The notes: a model not told the origin generated them from the letters alone. DNA of 6,062 nucleotides from Clostridia bacterium (GCA_030610745.1 JAUWRC010000091.1:1-6062), one strand, 5' to 3'. Positions 1 through 5,640 are shown, counted from the stretch's first letter. Numbers and translations are program-made.

Positions 1-895
1 TCCTTTATCTTCTTCACTCCTTACAACAAAGGCAGAATCAGAGAATAATTGGACTATACAGATTTCTGCTAAAGCTGGGGAAGCTCAAGATATAGAAAAC
101 TATATGGGTATATCACCAAAAGCTTCCAGACAGTGGGATAGAGAAGATTTCTCTGAGCCGCCCCTTATCTCCTCTTATGTGTCTTTATATTTCCCGCACA
201 CAGATTGGCAGAAGAATCCTGGTAACTATACTAGTGATATAAGAGAGGTTTTAGGCAAAGAAGAGAGCTGGGATTTTGTAGTAGAGACAAATATAAAAAA
301 TAGCAATATTGAGCTTAGCTGGCAAAATATCTCTAGCATACCAGGTGAGTATAAAGTGCTATTATATAACAAGGAGCTAAATACAACTATAGATATGAGA
401 GAAAAGAATAGCTATATATTTTACTCTGGTAACTCTCTTGATGCTCTCGGCTCTTCCAACTCCCCCGATACTTCCGGTTCCCTCGGCTTCCCCGCCTCTC
501 TCGACTCCTCTGATAAGATAGAACATAACTTTACTATAAATATTACCAAAGCAATAGGGCTCTCACCCTCGGGTAAGCTAAAGTTCTACAAGCTATTCAA
601 CTATCCTAATCCTACGCAAGGTACTACCACTATAAGGGCAGAGATAGAAACTGAGGCCGAGGTAACTATAAAGATATTTGATGTAGCTGGTGGGTTAGTG
701 AAAGCTATTGAGGCTAGCGAGGTTGAATTTAAAGGACAGAACACGGGCGGAGCAGCCTATATCTATGAATACCAATGGAATGGGAAAAATGAGGCAGGCA
801 GTGAAGTTGCCAGTGGTATTTATTTCTACCTTGTTGAGGCAAGAAAAGGTAGTGGGATAATAAGAAAAACAGGAAAGATAGCAGTGATAAAATAG
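1..895 (+). CDS. 3' part of a secreted/surface protein with C-terminal FlgD-Ig (type IX sorting-like) domain
   Basis: The reading frame is open from base 2 with no stop, so the gene begins before the window and the internal ATG at 104 is not a convincing start. The last ~95 residues form a typical FlgD-Ig/T9SS type A-like C-terminal domain: an FNYPNP motif (about residue 165 counting from the ATG at 104), a beta-rich stretch with IKIFDVAG, then YQWNGKNEAG, ASGIYFYLVEA and a basic KTGKIAVIK end. Such domains close large exported proteins; in Bacteroidota they direct type IX secretion, but the same fold occurs in many other phyla and does not prove that pathway. Residues ~112-137 are a Ser/Pro/Gly/Asp-rich linker encoded by an unusually C/T-rich stretch. 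Upstream of the linker the protein is Asn/Ser-rich with no family I recognise. The ligand or enzymatic role is unknown because the N-terminus is missing. Confidence 0.85.
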   Translation, partial: PLSSSLLTTKAESENNWTIQISAKAGEAQDIENYMGISPKASRQWDREDFSEPPLISSYVSLYFPHTDWQKNPGNYTSDIREVLGKEESWDFVVETNIKNSNIELSWQNISSIPGEYKVLLYNKELNTTIDMREKNSYIFYSGNSLDALGSSNSPDTSGSLGFPASLDSSDKIEHNFTINITKAIGLSPSGKLKFYKLFNYPNPTQGTTTIRAEIETEAEVTIKIFDVAGGLVKAIEASEVEFKGQNTGGAAYIYEYQWNGKNEAGSEVASGIYFYLVEARKGSGIIRKTGKIAVIK

Positions 896-922
896 TTCAT
901 TGTTCGTAGTTCGTAGTTCATA
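895..922. repeat. Four tandem GTTCGTA-type heptamers
   Basis: The heptamers GTTCATT, GTTCGTA, GTTCGTA and GTTCATA run head to tail, starting at the last base of the preceding stop codon. They look like a simple-sequence repeat that has expanded in the spacer. No function is visible. Confidence 0.8.
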
Positions 923-939
923 GACAAAAGTAATAAATT

Positions 940-1030
940 GTCATTGCAAACGAAGTGAAGCAATCTCAAGGGATTGCCACGCCCGCCTTTGGCAGGCTCG
1001 CAATGACATTCTTTGTTTGCTCGCAATGAC
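940..1030. repeat. Palindromic intergenic repeat (MITE/REP-like), ends GTCATTGC / GCAATGAC
   Basis: The element opens with GTCATTGC (940-947) and closes with its exact complement GCAATGAC (1000-1007). A second closing copy lies at 1023-1030 after a short partial duplication (TTTGCTCGCAATGAC). Inside are two further inverted repeats: GCAATC/GATTGC (960-965, 972-977) and a GC-rich hairpin GCCCGCC-TTT-GGCAGGC with one mismatch (981-997). There is no coding capacity. From memory, palindromes of this CATTGC...GCAATG type are scattered in spacers of many genomes of poorly cultured bacteria. Such an element could fold in RNA and act as a weak transcription barrier between its neighbours. Confidence 0.8.
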
Positions 1031-1069
1031 AAAATGGAGTTTTTCCAGTACTCTCAAGGAGAATATCAA

Positions 1070-1240
1070 ATGAGGATTTTTACTGGTCTATTGAGTAGTT
1101 TAATTAGCCTGCTGGCTAAGTTCAAAGGGAAGAAAAGCTGGTTATGGCTTGCGTTATGCGTATTAGCCATTATTGCAGCTGTTATATTTAGTGGATGTTT
1201 CGGACCTCCGTCCCTTCCTGGCCCACCAGGTCCACCCTAA
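1070..1240 (+). CDS. Small putative lipoprotein with Gly-Pro-Pro tail (56 aa)
   Basis: I do not recognise a family. The start at 1070 is chosen because a good Shine-Dalgarno AAGGAGA (1056-1062) sits 7 bases upstream; an ATG at 1013 in the same frame lies inside the palindromic repeat and has no such site. The protein has a basic N-terminal region (KFKGKKS, ~17-23), a hydrophobic segment WLWLALCVLAIIAAVIF (~24-40) and then SGC, which resembles a lipobox (FSGC, with Phe rather than Leu at -3). The mature part after Cys would be only 14 residues, FGPPSLPGPPGPP plus the Cys, a collagen-like Pro-rich tail. It may be a tiny membrane-anchored lipoprotein, or the remnant of a longer collagen-like gene whose repeat was lost; nothing collagen-like continues after the stop. 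Confidence 0.55.
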   Translation: MRIFTGLLSSLISLLAKFKGKKSWLWLALCVLAIIAAVIFSGCFGPPSLPGPPGPP

Positions 1241-1278
1241 AACACCACACACCCTAAAATAACATCACACCACTTGAG

Positions 1279-1306
1279 TTGACAAAGGTCTGTCTTGTGA
1301 TAAAAT
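1279..1306 (+). promoter_or_regulatory. Sigma70-type promoter for the panD-def cluster
   Basis: A perfect -35 TTGACA (1279-1284) is followed by a 16-bp spacer and -10 TAAAAT (1301-1306), with an extended -10 TG at 1298-1299. Initiation would fall near 1312-1314, giving a leader of only about 10 bases that is essentially the GAGG ribosome site before the panD ATG at 1324. Inferred from consensus match only. Confidence 0.7.
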
Positions 1307-1323
1307 TTCAGACGAGGAAAAAT

Positions 1324-1677
1324 ATGCTTAGAACAATGTATAAGTCGAAGATACACCGGGCAACGGTTACCCAAACCGAGCTAGATTATGAAGGAAGTAT
1401 TACTATTGATGTAAAGCTGATGGAAGCGGCGGATATTTTGCCTGGAGAAAGATTAGAGGTATTTAATCTTAATAGTGGAGCTAGATTTAGTACTTATGCT
1501 ATTGAAGGAAAAAGAGATTCAGGCATAATCTGTATAAATGGAGCAGCGGCGAGGTTAAGTGAGGTAGGTGATAAGGTGATAATTATCTCTTATGTTTTAC
1601 TTACCGAAGAAGAGACAAGAGCCCTAAAACCCAGGCTTATCCTTGTGGATGAGAGAAATAAGCTGCAGAAGGAATAA
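1324..1677 (+). CDS. panD: Aspartate 1-decarboxylase (pyruvoyl enzyme precursor)
   Basis: PanD converts L-aspartate to beta-alanine, the precursor used with pantoate to make pantothenate and coenzyme A. The 117-residue product has the normal family length and starts with the hallmark MLRTMYKSKIHRATVTQ. Gly24-Ser25 (in YEGSITID) is the self-cleavage site where Ser25 becomes the catalytic pyruvoyl group. Lys9, GARF (~51-54), the NGAAARL motif (~72-78) and GDKVIIISY also match. An in-frame TTG at 1279 would add 15 residues but coincides with the promoter -35 box and breaks the conserved N-terminus; the ATG at 1324 with GAGG at 1314-1317 is preferred. Eight bases separate its stop from def, so the two are probably cotranscribed. 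No other pantothenate gene is in the window. Confidence 0.95.
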   Translation: MLRTMYKSKIHRATVTQTELDYEGSITIDVKLMEAADILPGERLEVFNLNSGARFSTYAIEGKRDSGIICINGAAARLSEVGDKVIIISYVLLTEEETRALKPRLILVDERNKLQKE

Positions 1678-1685
1678 GCAAGGCT

Positions 1686-2195
1686 ATGTCTATTTACAGA
1701 ATCAGGAAATATCCAGAGTCTATTCTAAGAAAGCAATGCAGGAAAGTAGATAATGTGGGATTAAAGGAAAAAAGGGTTTTTGAAAAGATGGCACAGACCA
1801 TGCATAAAGCTCAAGGACTAGGATTAGCCGCTCCGCAGGTAGGGATTGATGAGCAGTTGATAATAGTAGATGTGGGCGAAGGATTGGTGAAATTAATCAA
1901 TCCTTTGGTCTTATTAAAAGAAGGAGAGAGTACTCTGGAGGAAGGGTGTCTTTCTTTGCCCGGGATTACAGTGAAGGTGAACAGGTCAGCCATAGTTATG
2001 GTTCAGGGATGGGATGAGAATGGAAAAATGGTAAAAGTAGAGGGGGAAGGTCTTTTTGCTCACGCTTTCCAGCATGAAATTGATCATCTTTCAGGTATTT
2101 TGATAATTGATTATGCGAGTCCAGGAGAAAAAGCTGATTTTAGAAGTAAATTAAGAAAATTAGAGAGAGAAGTTTTAGCTGCTCCGGGATTATAA
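1686..2195 (+). CDS. def: Peptide deformylase
   Basis: This cytoplasmic metalloenzyme removes the formyl group from the N-terminal methionine of new proteins. All three signature motifs are intact in the 169-residue product: GLGLAAPQVG (44-53, Gln51), EGCLSLP (86-92, metal ligand Cys88) and QHEIDH (129-134, metal ligands His130 and His134, catalytic Glu131). INP at 71-73 and an N-terminal YRIRKYPESILRK strand are also typical. The start ATG lies 8 bases after panD; its best ribosome site, AAGGA at 1669-1673, overlaps the panD 3' end with a rather long 12-base spacing, so translational coupling to panD is likely. A short CCGGG/CCCGG inverted repeat (2184-2201) straddles its stop codon. The EGCLS motif places it with the main bacterial type rather than the ESCLS variants. 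Confidence 0.96.
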   Translation: MSIYRIRKYPESILRKQCRKVDNVGLKEKRVFEKMAQTMHKAQGLGLAAPQVGIDEQLIIVDVGEGLVKLINPLVLLKEGESTLEEGCLSLPGITVKVNRSAIVMVQGWDENGKMVKVEGEGLFAHAFQHEIDHLSGILIIDYASPGEKADFRSKLRKLEREVLAAPGL

Positions 2196-2240
2196 ACCCG
2201 GTTAAATTAATGAGTATGATGGTGAAAAGAGGTGAGATGA

Positions 2241-2471
2241 ATGGCTAGGGCTTATTTAAAAGTTATAGTAGAGATGGGAAAGGAAAGAAGTGTTAGGGAT
2301 GCTCTGCTGAAATTTGACCAAGTAAAAGGAGCGGATTTGACTACAGGAAGTCAAGATATCTTAGCCTGTATTGAAGCTGACAGTTATGAGGATATTCTGC
2401 AGGTAATGGTGGATAGATTGCGTGCTCTCAAGGGTGTTAAGGGTACGACAACCGATCTGGTATTGGAATAA
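2241..2471 (+). CDS. Stand-alone Lrp/AsnC ligand-binding (RAM) domain protein
   Basis: The 76-residue product corresponds to the C-terminal effector-binding half of Lrp/AsnC regulators, without any helix-turn-helix. The beta-alpha-beta pattern is clear: AYLKVIVEMGKE (strand 1), helix SVRDALLKFDQVKGADLTTG, DILACIEADSYEDILQVMVDRLRALKGV, then a final strand TTTDLVLE. In full-length regulators this ferredoxin-like domain oligomerises and binds amino acids; stand-alone versions are common in archaea and deep-branching bacteria and may act as small-molecule sensors or partners of a DNA-binding subunit. A strong ribosome site AGAGGTGAG (2229-2237) precedes the ATG. It follows def by 45 bases and is probably in the same transcript. 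The ligand is not determinable from sequence; the nearby tryptophan genes are on the other strand, so a link to them is only a thought. Confidence 0.85.
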   Translation: MARAYLKVIVEMGKERSVRDALLKFDQVKGADLTTGSQDILACIEADSYEDILQVMVDRLRALKGVKGTTTDLVLE

Positions 2472-2547
2472 GGAACCTGAATCGTAAAATCGTATAGGGT
2501 AGATTGAAAAGAGGGAAGAAATTAAAAAGAAAGAGAGAAGGGTTATT

Positions 2548-2566
2548 ATTGGAAAAATTTCCCAAT
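2548..2566 (-). terminator. Possible terminator of trpXYZ (weak)
   Basis: On the - strand, 9 bases after the trpZ stop, ATTGGGAA and TTCCAAT-type arms can form about 8 pairs (one G-U) around a 3-base loop. A pyrimidine-rich stretch follows, but its T run is some 20 bases away. It lies in the 104-base spacer between convergent genes, so some termination signal is expected here. The spacer also holds an A/G-rich run (2505-2542) and a tandem TCCCAATC pair (2560-2575). Confidence 0.3.
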
Positions 2567-2575
2567 CTCCCAATC

Positions 2576-3370
2576 TTATACTAACAACATCTTATCCTCA
2601 ACCAATTCCCTTTTCTTAATCTGACTGAAGTTTTCTAAAAGGTCTTTAACGGTCATCTTTTTCTTATCCTCACCAGAAACATCAAATATTATCTCACCTT
2701 CCTCCATCACAATGGTGCGGTTGCCAAGCTCTAAAGCTTGCTCCATATTATGGGTCACCATAAGAGTAGCCAACCGGCTCTCGGCCACAATTTTTTTGGT
2801 CAAAGAAATAATTCGCCGGGCTGTTTTTGGATCCAAACTGGCTGTGTGTTCGTCAAGTAGTAGTAATTCAGGCTTGGTGAAAACAGCCATAAAGATGGTC
2901 AGAGCCTGTCTCTGACCGCCAGATAGTAAACCCACTCTTTCCTGCAGCCTATTTTCCAGTCCCAGACCTAATGCTCTCAACCTTTCTCTAAATTCCTCTC
3001 TTTTTTTTCGGGTAACAGCCAGACGTAATCCTCTCTTTTTACCTCTTAAGACGGCTATGGCTAGATTCTCTTCCAGAGTTAGAGAAGATGCTGTTCCTTG
3101 CAAGGGACTCTGAAACACCCGCCCGATAAAGTTAGCTCGTTTATGCTCTGGCAGATTAGTTACATCCATTCCATTTATTTCGATTCTACCCTCTTCAGGA
3201 GGGTATACTCCACTGATTAGATTTAGAAGAGTAGTTTTTCCTGCTCCATTACTACCAATAATAGTAACGAAATCAGCATGAGCTACGGTCAAGTTGATAT
3301 TCCTTAAAGCCAAATTCTCATTGACACTTCCTCTAAGGAATATCTTGCTAAGGTGACGAATTTTTAACAT
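2576..3370 (-). CDS. trpZ: ABC transporter ATP-binding protein, tryptophan-type (TrpZ-like)
   Basis: This cytoplasmic ATPase would power the TrpXY importer. The 264-residue sequence has every ABC motif: Walker A GSNGAGKT (39-46), Q-loop Gln87 in RVFQSP, signature LSGGQRQ (149-155), Walker B LLLLD with catalytic Glu174 and the D-loop ASLDP (177-181), and the switch His207 in MVTHN. The LLLDEHTASLDPKTA form is characteristic of the group paired with ABC_sub_bind proteins rather than of generic amino-acid ATPases. It is the last gene of the - strand operon. Its ATG is 3 bases after the trpY stop and its GAGGAT ribosome site lies inside the trpY end, indicating coupled translation. The protein contains no tryptophan. 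The family assignment is firm; the substrate is inferred from family and from the TRAP context. Confidence 0.92.
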   Translation of the reverse strand: MLKIRHLSKIFLRGSVNENLALRNINLTVAHADFVTIIGSNGAGKTTLLNLISGVYPPEEGRIEINGMDVTNLPEHKRANFIGRVFQSPLQGTASSLTLEENLAIAVLRGKKRGLRLAVTRKKREEFRERLRALGLGLENRLQERVGLLSGGQRQALTIFMAVFTKPELLLLDEHTASLDPKTARRIISLTKKIVAESRLATLMVTHNMEQALELGNRTIVMEEGEIIFDVSGEDKKKMTVKDLLENFSQIKKRELVEDKMLLV

Positions 3371-3373
3371 CTA

Positions 3374-4306
3374 TTATCCTCGTATAATATTCTTTTGTAA
3401 CTTTGTGGCTCTTTTCTTGATTTTAGTCCGCAAAATAGGGAAAGCCAGGATTATAATTACTAATAAACCCGTAAGTAATTTCAAGTCCGTAGGTTTAAAT
3501 CCAAAATTATATCCCCACTTGAGAGCTGCGGCTATAGCTAATCGGTAGGCAATAGCTCCCACGACAACCTCCATGGTTATCAAGCTGATTGTTCTTCCAC
3601 GAATTAAAGCCTCACCGGTGATCACAGATGCCAATCCAGCGATAATCATCCCGATACCCATACCTATGTCAGCAAATCCTTGATATTGGGCGAATAAAGC
3701 ACCTGCCAGGGCAACCAGTCCATTAGATAGACTCAATCCGACGAGCTTGGCAGTGTCAGTATTTACACCCTCTGCTCTGGCCATTTCTTCATTATCCCCC
3801 GTAGCTCGAATAGCCAGTCCCAACTGGGTATGCAAGAAAAGGTCGAGTAATAGTTTCAAGACAAGGACAACAAGAAAGAAAACAAGAGGAATAAGATAAA
3901 TACTCTTTAAAGGTAAATTGAGCCCTTTGATAATGCTAATAATGGTTTTATGGCCTAAGTATGGAGAAAGTGATATGTTCGGTCTGTCCATAATTCTTAA
4001 GTTTATAGAATACAGGCAGATCATCGTAAGAATTCCCGCTAGAAGGGGGTTTATCTTCAATTTTGTATGCAGAATGCCGGTCAATAAACCAGCTAGAGCT
4101 CCGGCCAGAACAGCTACAGGGAGAGTCAAAAATGGATTTATCCCCTGAACAATCATTATTCCAGCTATCGCTGCTCCCAGGGGATAGCTTCCATCTACGG
4201 AAAGGTCGGGAAAATTTAAGACTCTAAAACTTATGTAAACCCCTAGAGCCAGAATGCCAAAAAGAAGTCCTTCCTCCACACTATGTAAAATAAAACCCGC
4301 TAGCAC
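3374..4306 (-). CDS. trpY: ABC transporter permease, tryptophan-type (TrpY-like)
   Basis: This is an integral inner-membrane permease of the LivH/BPD_transp_2 type (310 residues, normal length) with about eight hydrophobic segments, starting with LFGILALGVYISF (~15-27). Conserved pieces include RVLNFPDLSVDGSYPLGAA (~28-46), KINPLLAGILTM (~84-95) and the cytoplasmic coupling-loop region RATGDNEEMARAEGVNTD (~167-184), followed by GLVALAGALFAQYQGFADIGMG. Together these match the permease family that partners with ABC_sub_bind binding proteins. The start is a GTG with AAAGG about 8 bases upstream; no better in-frame start precedes it. It is separated from trpX by a 57-base spacer occupied by a strong hairpin and from trpZ by 3 bases. 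It has a single Trp residue (in LKWGYNFG). Confidence 0.92.
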   Translation of the reverse strand: MLAGFILHSVEEGLLFGILALGVYISFRVLNFPDLSVDGSYPLGAAIAGIMIVQGINPFLTLPVAVLAGALAGLLTGILHTKLKINPLLAGILTMICLYSINLRIMDRPNISLSPYLGHKTIISIIKGLNLPLKSIYLIPLVFFLVVLVLKLLLDLFLHTQLGLAIRATGDNEEMARAEGVNTDTAKLVGLSLSNGLVALAGALFAQYQGFADIGMGIGMIIAGLASVITGEALIRGRTISLITMEVVVGAIAYRLAIAAALKWGYNFGFKPTDLKLLTGLLVIIILAFPILRTKIKKRATKLQKNIIRG

Positions 4307-4325
4307 TTATTTTAACCTTTTTATA

Positions 4326-4360
4326 ATTCCTGGGGGAGACTTGGTTTCTCCCCCAGGAAT
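4326..4360 (-). promoter_or_regulatory. Intercistronic 14-bp hairpin between trpX and trpY
   Basis: ATTCCTGGGGGAGA (4326-4339) and its perfect complement TCTCCCCCAGGAAT (4347-4360) form a 14-bp stem with a 7-base loop, beginning 3 bases after the trpX stop in the direction of transcription. No U tract follows (the RNA continues UAUAAAAAGG into the trpY ribosome site), so it does not look like a full terminator. Stems at this place in binding-protein ABC operons, as after malE, protect the 3' end of the binding-protein message and lower expression of the membrane parts. That role is inferred here. Confidence 0.8.
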
Positions 4361-4363
4361 ATT

Positions 4364-5395
4364 TTAGCCGCCAATCGTACTAAATTCGACTTCTCCCTCT
4401 TTTTCCAATTTTTCTTTAAATGCCTTAACAGCATTGAGAAGGGAAGATTCTGAGATATTTATTTCCTTTGCCGTATCCAGATTTACTGCTAGCAACACAT
4501 TCTTGGCAAATTCTACTGGTATATCGGTTGGCTTTGTCCCCTCCAGAATCTTGATAACTATAGGAGCCGTTTGCCTTCCATGTTGATAATAATTGAAGCC
4601 AAGAGCTACCAGAGCTCCCTTATCTAAAGTAGTAGGATCGGCAAGAAGCAGGGGAATGTCATTTTCATTGGTCACCTGCACTACCGCATCCAAAGCTGAG
4701 ACGATAGTATTATCCGTAGAGACGTAAATGGCATCCACTCTTCCTACCAGGGACTGGGCGGCCAGAAAAACATCGGCACTACTGGAAACTGTGACCTCGA
4801 TGAGCTTCAACCCTAAATCTGCGCAAGCTTCCTTAGCCAGCTCATTGGTGAGCACGGAATTGGCTTCTGCTGAGTTGTAAAGTGTTCCCACATTCTTTGC
4901 TTCTGGCAATATCTCTTTGATGAGTTCAAATTGTTTTCTTACTGGAGTGAGGTCAGAGATTCCTGTAACATTGTTACCGGAGATTTCCAGATCCTTAACC
5001 AGTCCTGCACCTATGGGATCCGTTACGGCCGAGAAGACTATGGGAATAGTAGTGGTAGCCCCTACCACTGCCTGGGAAGTAGGAGTAGCGATGGAGAGGA
5101 TTAGATCTACTTTTTCTGAGACAAACTTCTGGGCAATAGTGTTAGCCGTAGCTATATCTCCCTGAGCATTTAGCTTATCATAAACGATATTTTCAACTTC
5201 TATATATCCCTGGTTAGCCATCTCATCAATGAAACCATCTCTGACCGCATTTAAGGCCGGATGATCCACGATCTGGGTAATTCCAATTGTCAACATTTTC
5301 TTAGGAGCTAAAAAGGGGAAAAACAGCCATACCGCAACGACCACTGCAGCCCCAACCACACTTAGGATGATGGATATCTTGATTCTTTTTGACAT
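4364..5395 (-). CDS. trpX: ABC transporter substrate-binding protein, tryptophan-type (TrpX-like)
   Basis: This extracytoplasmic binding protein of the ABC_sub_bind family (343 residues) is predicted to capture tryptophan or a related aromatic amino acid and deliver it to TrpYZ. The start is the ATG at 5395, with a full AAGGAGG ribosome site at 5407-5413; a TTG further upstream overlaps that site and is rejected. Residues ~7-30 form a hydrophobic export segment (ISIILSVVGAAVVVAVWLFF) after KRIK, but there is no lipobox cysteine, so it is probably held by an uncleaved anchor or released after a poor signal-peptidase site. Family landmarks follow: IGITQIVDHPALNAVRDGF (37-55), TPTSQA (104-109), SAVTDP (122-127), TGISDLTP (144-151) and IYVSTDNTIVSA. 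It is the first gene of the trpXYZ operon, with a 352-base leader region between it and mtrB. Substrate is inferred from family and TRAP linkage. Confidence 0.92.
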   Translation of the reverse strand: MSKRIKISIILSVVGAAVVVAVWLFFPFLAPKKMLTIGITQIVDHPALNAVRDGFIDEMANQGYIEVENIVYDKLNAQGDIATANTIAQKFVSEKVDLILSIATPTSQAVVGATTTIPIVFSAVTDPIGAGLVKDLEISGNNVTGISDLTPVRKQFELIKEILPEAKNVGTLYNSAEANSVLTNELAKEACADLGLKLIEVTVSSSADVFLAAQSLVGRVDAIYVSTDNTIVSALDAVVQVTNENDIPLLLADPTTLDKGALVALGFNYYQHGRQTAPIVIKILEGTKPTDIPVEFAKNVLLAVNLDTAKEINISESSLLNAVKAFKEKLEKEGEVEFSTIGG

Positions 5396-5532
5396 AGTTC
5401 TTATTACCTCCTTGTACAATGAAATTCAATCCAGAATTTTATATTTTTTAGTAGCTATCACCCCCTCTTTCCTCAGATGTAAATATTCAGAGCTCTCTGT
5501 TGAAATTACCGGACACGCAATTCTGATACAGT

Positions 5533-5558
5533 AAAAAAAACCGAGCAATAAGCCCGGT
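5533..5558 (-). terminator. Intrinsic terminator/attenuator in the trpX leader
   Basis: In the - strand RNA, ACCGGGC (5558-5552) pairs with GCUCGGU (5546-5540) around a 5-base UUAUU loop. The 7 pairs include one G-U, and eight U residues (5540-5533) follow at once. This is a canonical intrinsic terminator, located 138 bases before the trpX start and downstream of mtrB. It can either end the mtrB transcript or act as the attenuator of trpXYZ; the overlapping alternative stem at 5550-5586 favours the second. Confidence 0.88.
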
Positions 5559-5586
5559 CTTTAAGAAATACCTCTAACCTGAGCTC
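5550..5586 (-). promoter_or_regulatory. Potential antiterminator stem competing with the trpX terminator
   Basis: In the - strand RNA, GAGCUC (5586-5581) and GGU (5579-5577), with A5580 bulged, can pair with ACC (5558-5556) and GGGCUU (5555-5550). That gives nine pairs, two of them G-U, around an 18-base loop. The pairing consumes the whole 5' arm of the terminator, so the two folds exclude each other. The left arm contains the GAG triplet at 5586 and the CAG at 5581, and the loop begins with the UAG at 5576, so a protein bound to these triplets would prevent the fold. Predicted by eye, not by energy calculation. Confidence 0.6.
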
Positions 5587-5640
5587 ATCTTTGCTCATCT
5601 CGTCTTAAATTCGTATCTCGTTGTTCGTATCTAGTATCTC
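5574..5640 (-). promoter_or_regulatory. Candidate TRAP binding site: array of (G/U)AG triplets in the trpX leader
   Basis: On the - strand, triplets starting at 5606 AAG, 5601 GAG, 5596 GAG, 5591 AAG, 5586 GAG, 5581 CAG and 5576 UAG follow each other with exactly 2-base spacers. Further GAG or UAG triplets start at 5640, 5633 and 5619, and, outside this interval, at 5689, 5679 and 5656. TRAP is known to bind about 11 GAG/UAG triplets spaced by 2-3 bases, tolerating AAG and other NAG at some positions. Ten canonical triplets in the 116 bases from 5574 to 5689 compares with roughly 3-4 expected at equal base frequencies. The downstream part overlaps the antiterminator. The upstream part is irregularly spaced and overlaps a TCGTATCTCG-type repeat, so the number of functional triplets is uncertain. 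Confidence 0.65.

Noticed and set aside
895..922. Heptamer array as CRISPR or phage attachment site
   Set aside because: No spacers between units, too short and degenerate; no integrase or cas gene in the window.
826..1032. - strand frame of 68 codons over the repeat spacer
   Set aside because: It translates the palindromic repeat and the heptamers (giving MNYELRTMNY-like text) and overlaps the end of a well-supported gene.
2184..2201. CCGGG/CCCGG hairpin at the def stop as a terminator
   Set aside because: Only 5 pairs with an 8-base loop and no U tract.
2210..2248. 12-codon frame overlapping the start of the RAM-domain gene
   Set aside because: No ribosome site before its ATG and no recognisable peptide; probably chance.
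3918..4148. + strand frame of 76 codons inside trpY
   Set aside because: Shadow of a strongly conserved permease on the opposite strand; same judgement for 2712-2915 and 4917-5165 on + and for 1811-1993 and 2361-2573 on -.
5396..5419. Longer TrpX starting at a TTG at 5419
   Set aside because: The added residues overlap the AAGGAGG ribosome site of the ATG at 5395.
5426..5480. Second TRAP site over the purine-rich stretch after the terminator
   Set aside because: GAG, AAG and GGG occur at 5-nt period for only three or four units and coincide with a purine-rich ribosome-site-like sequence; too little to call.
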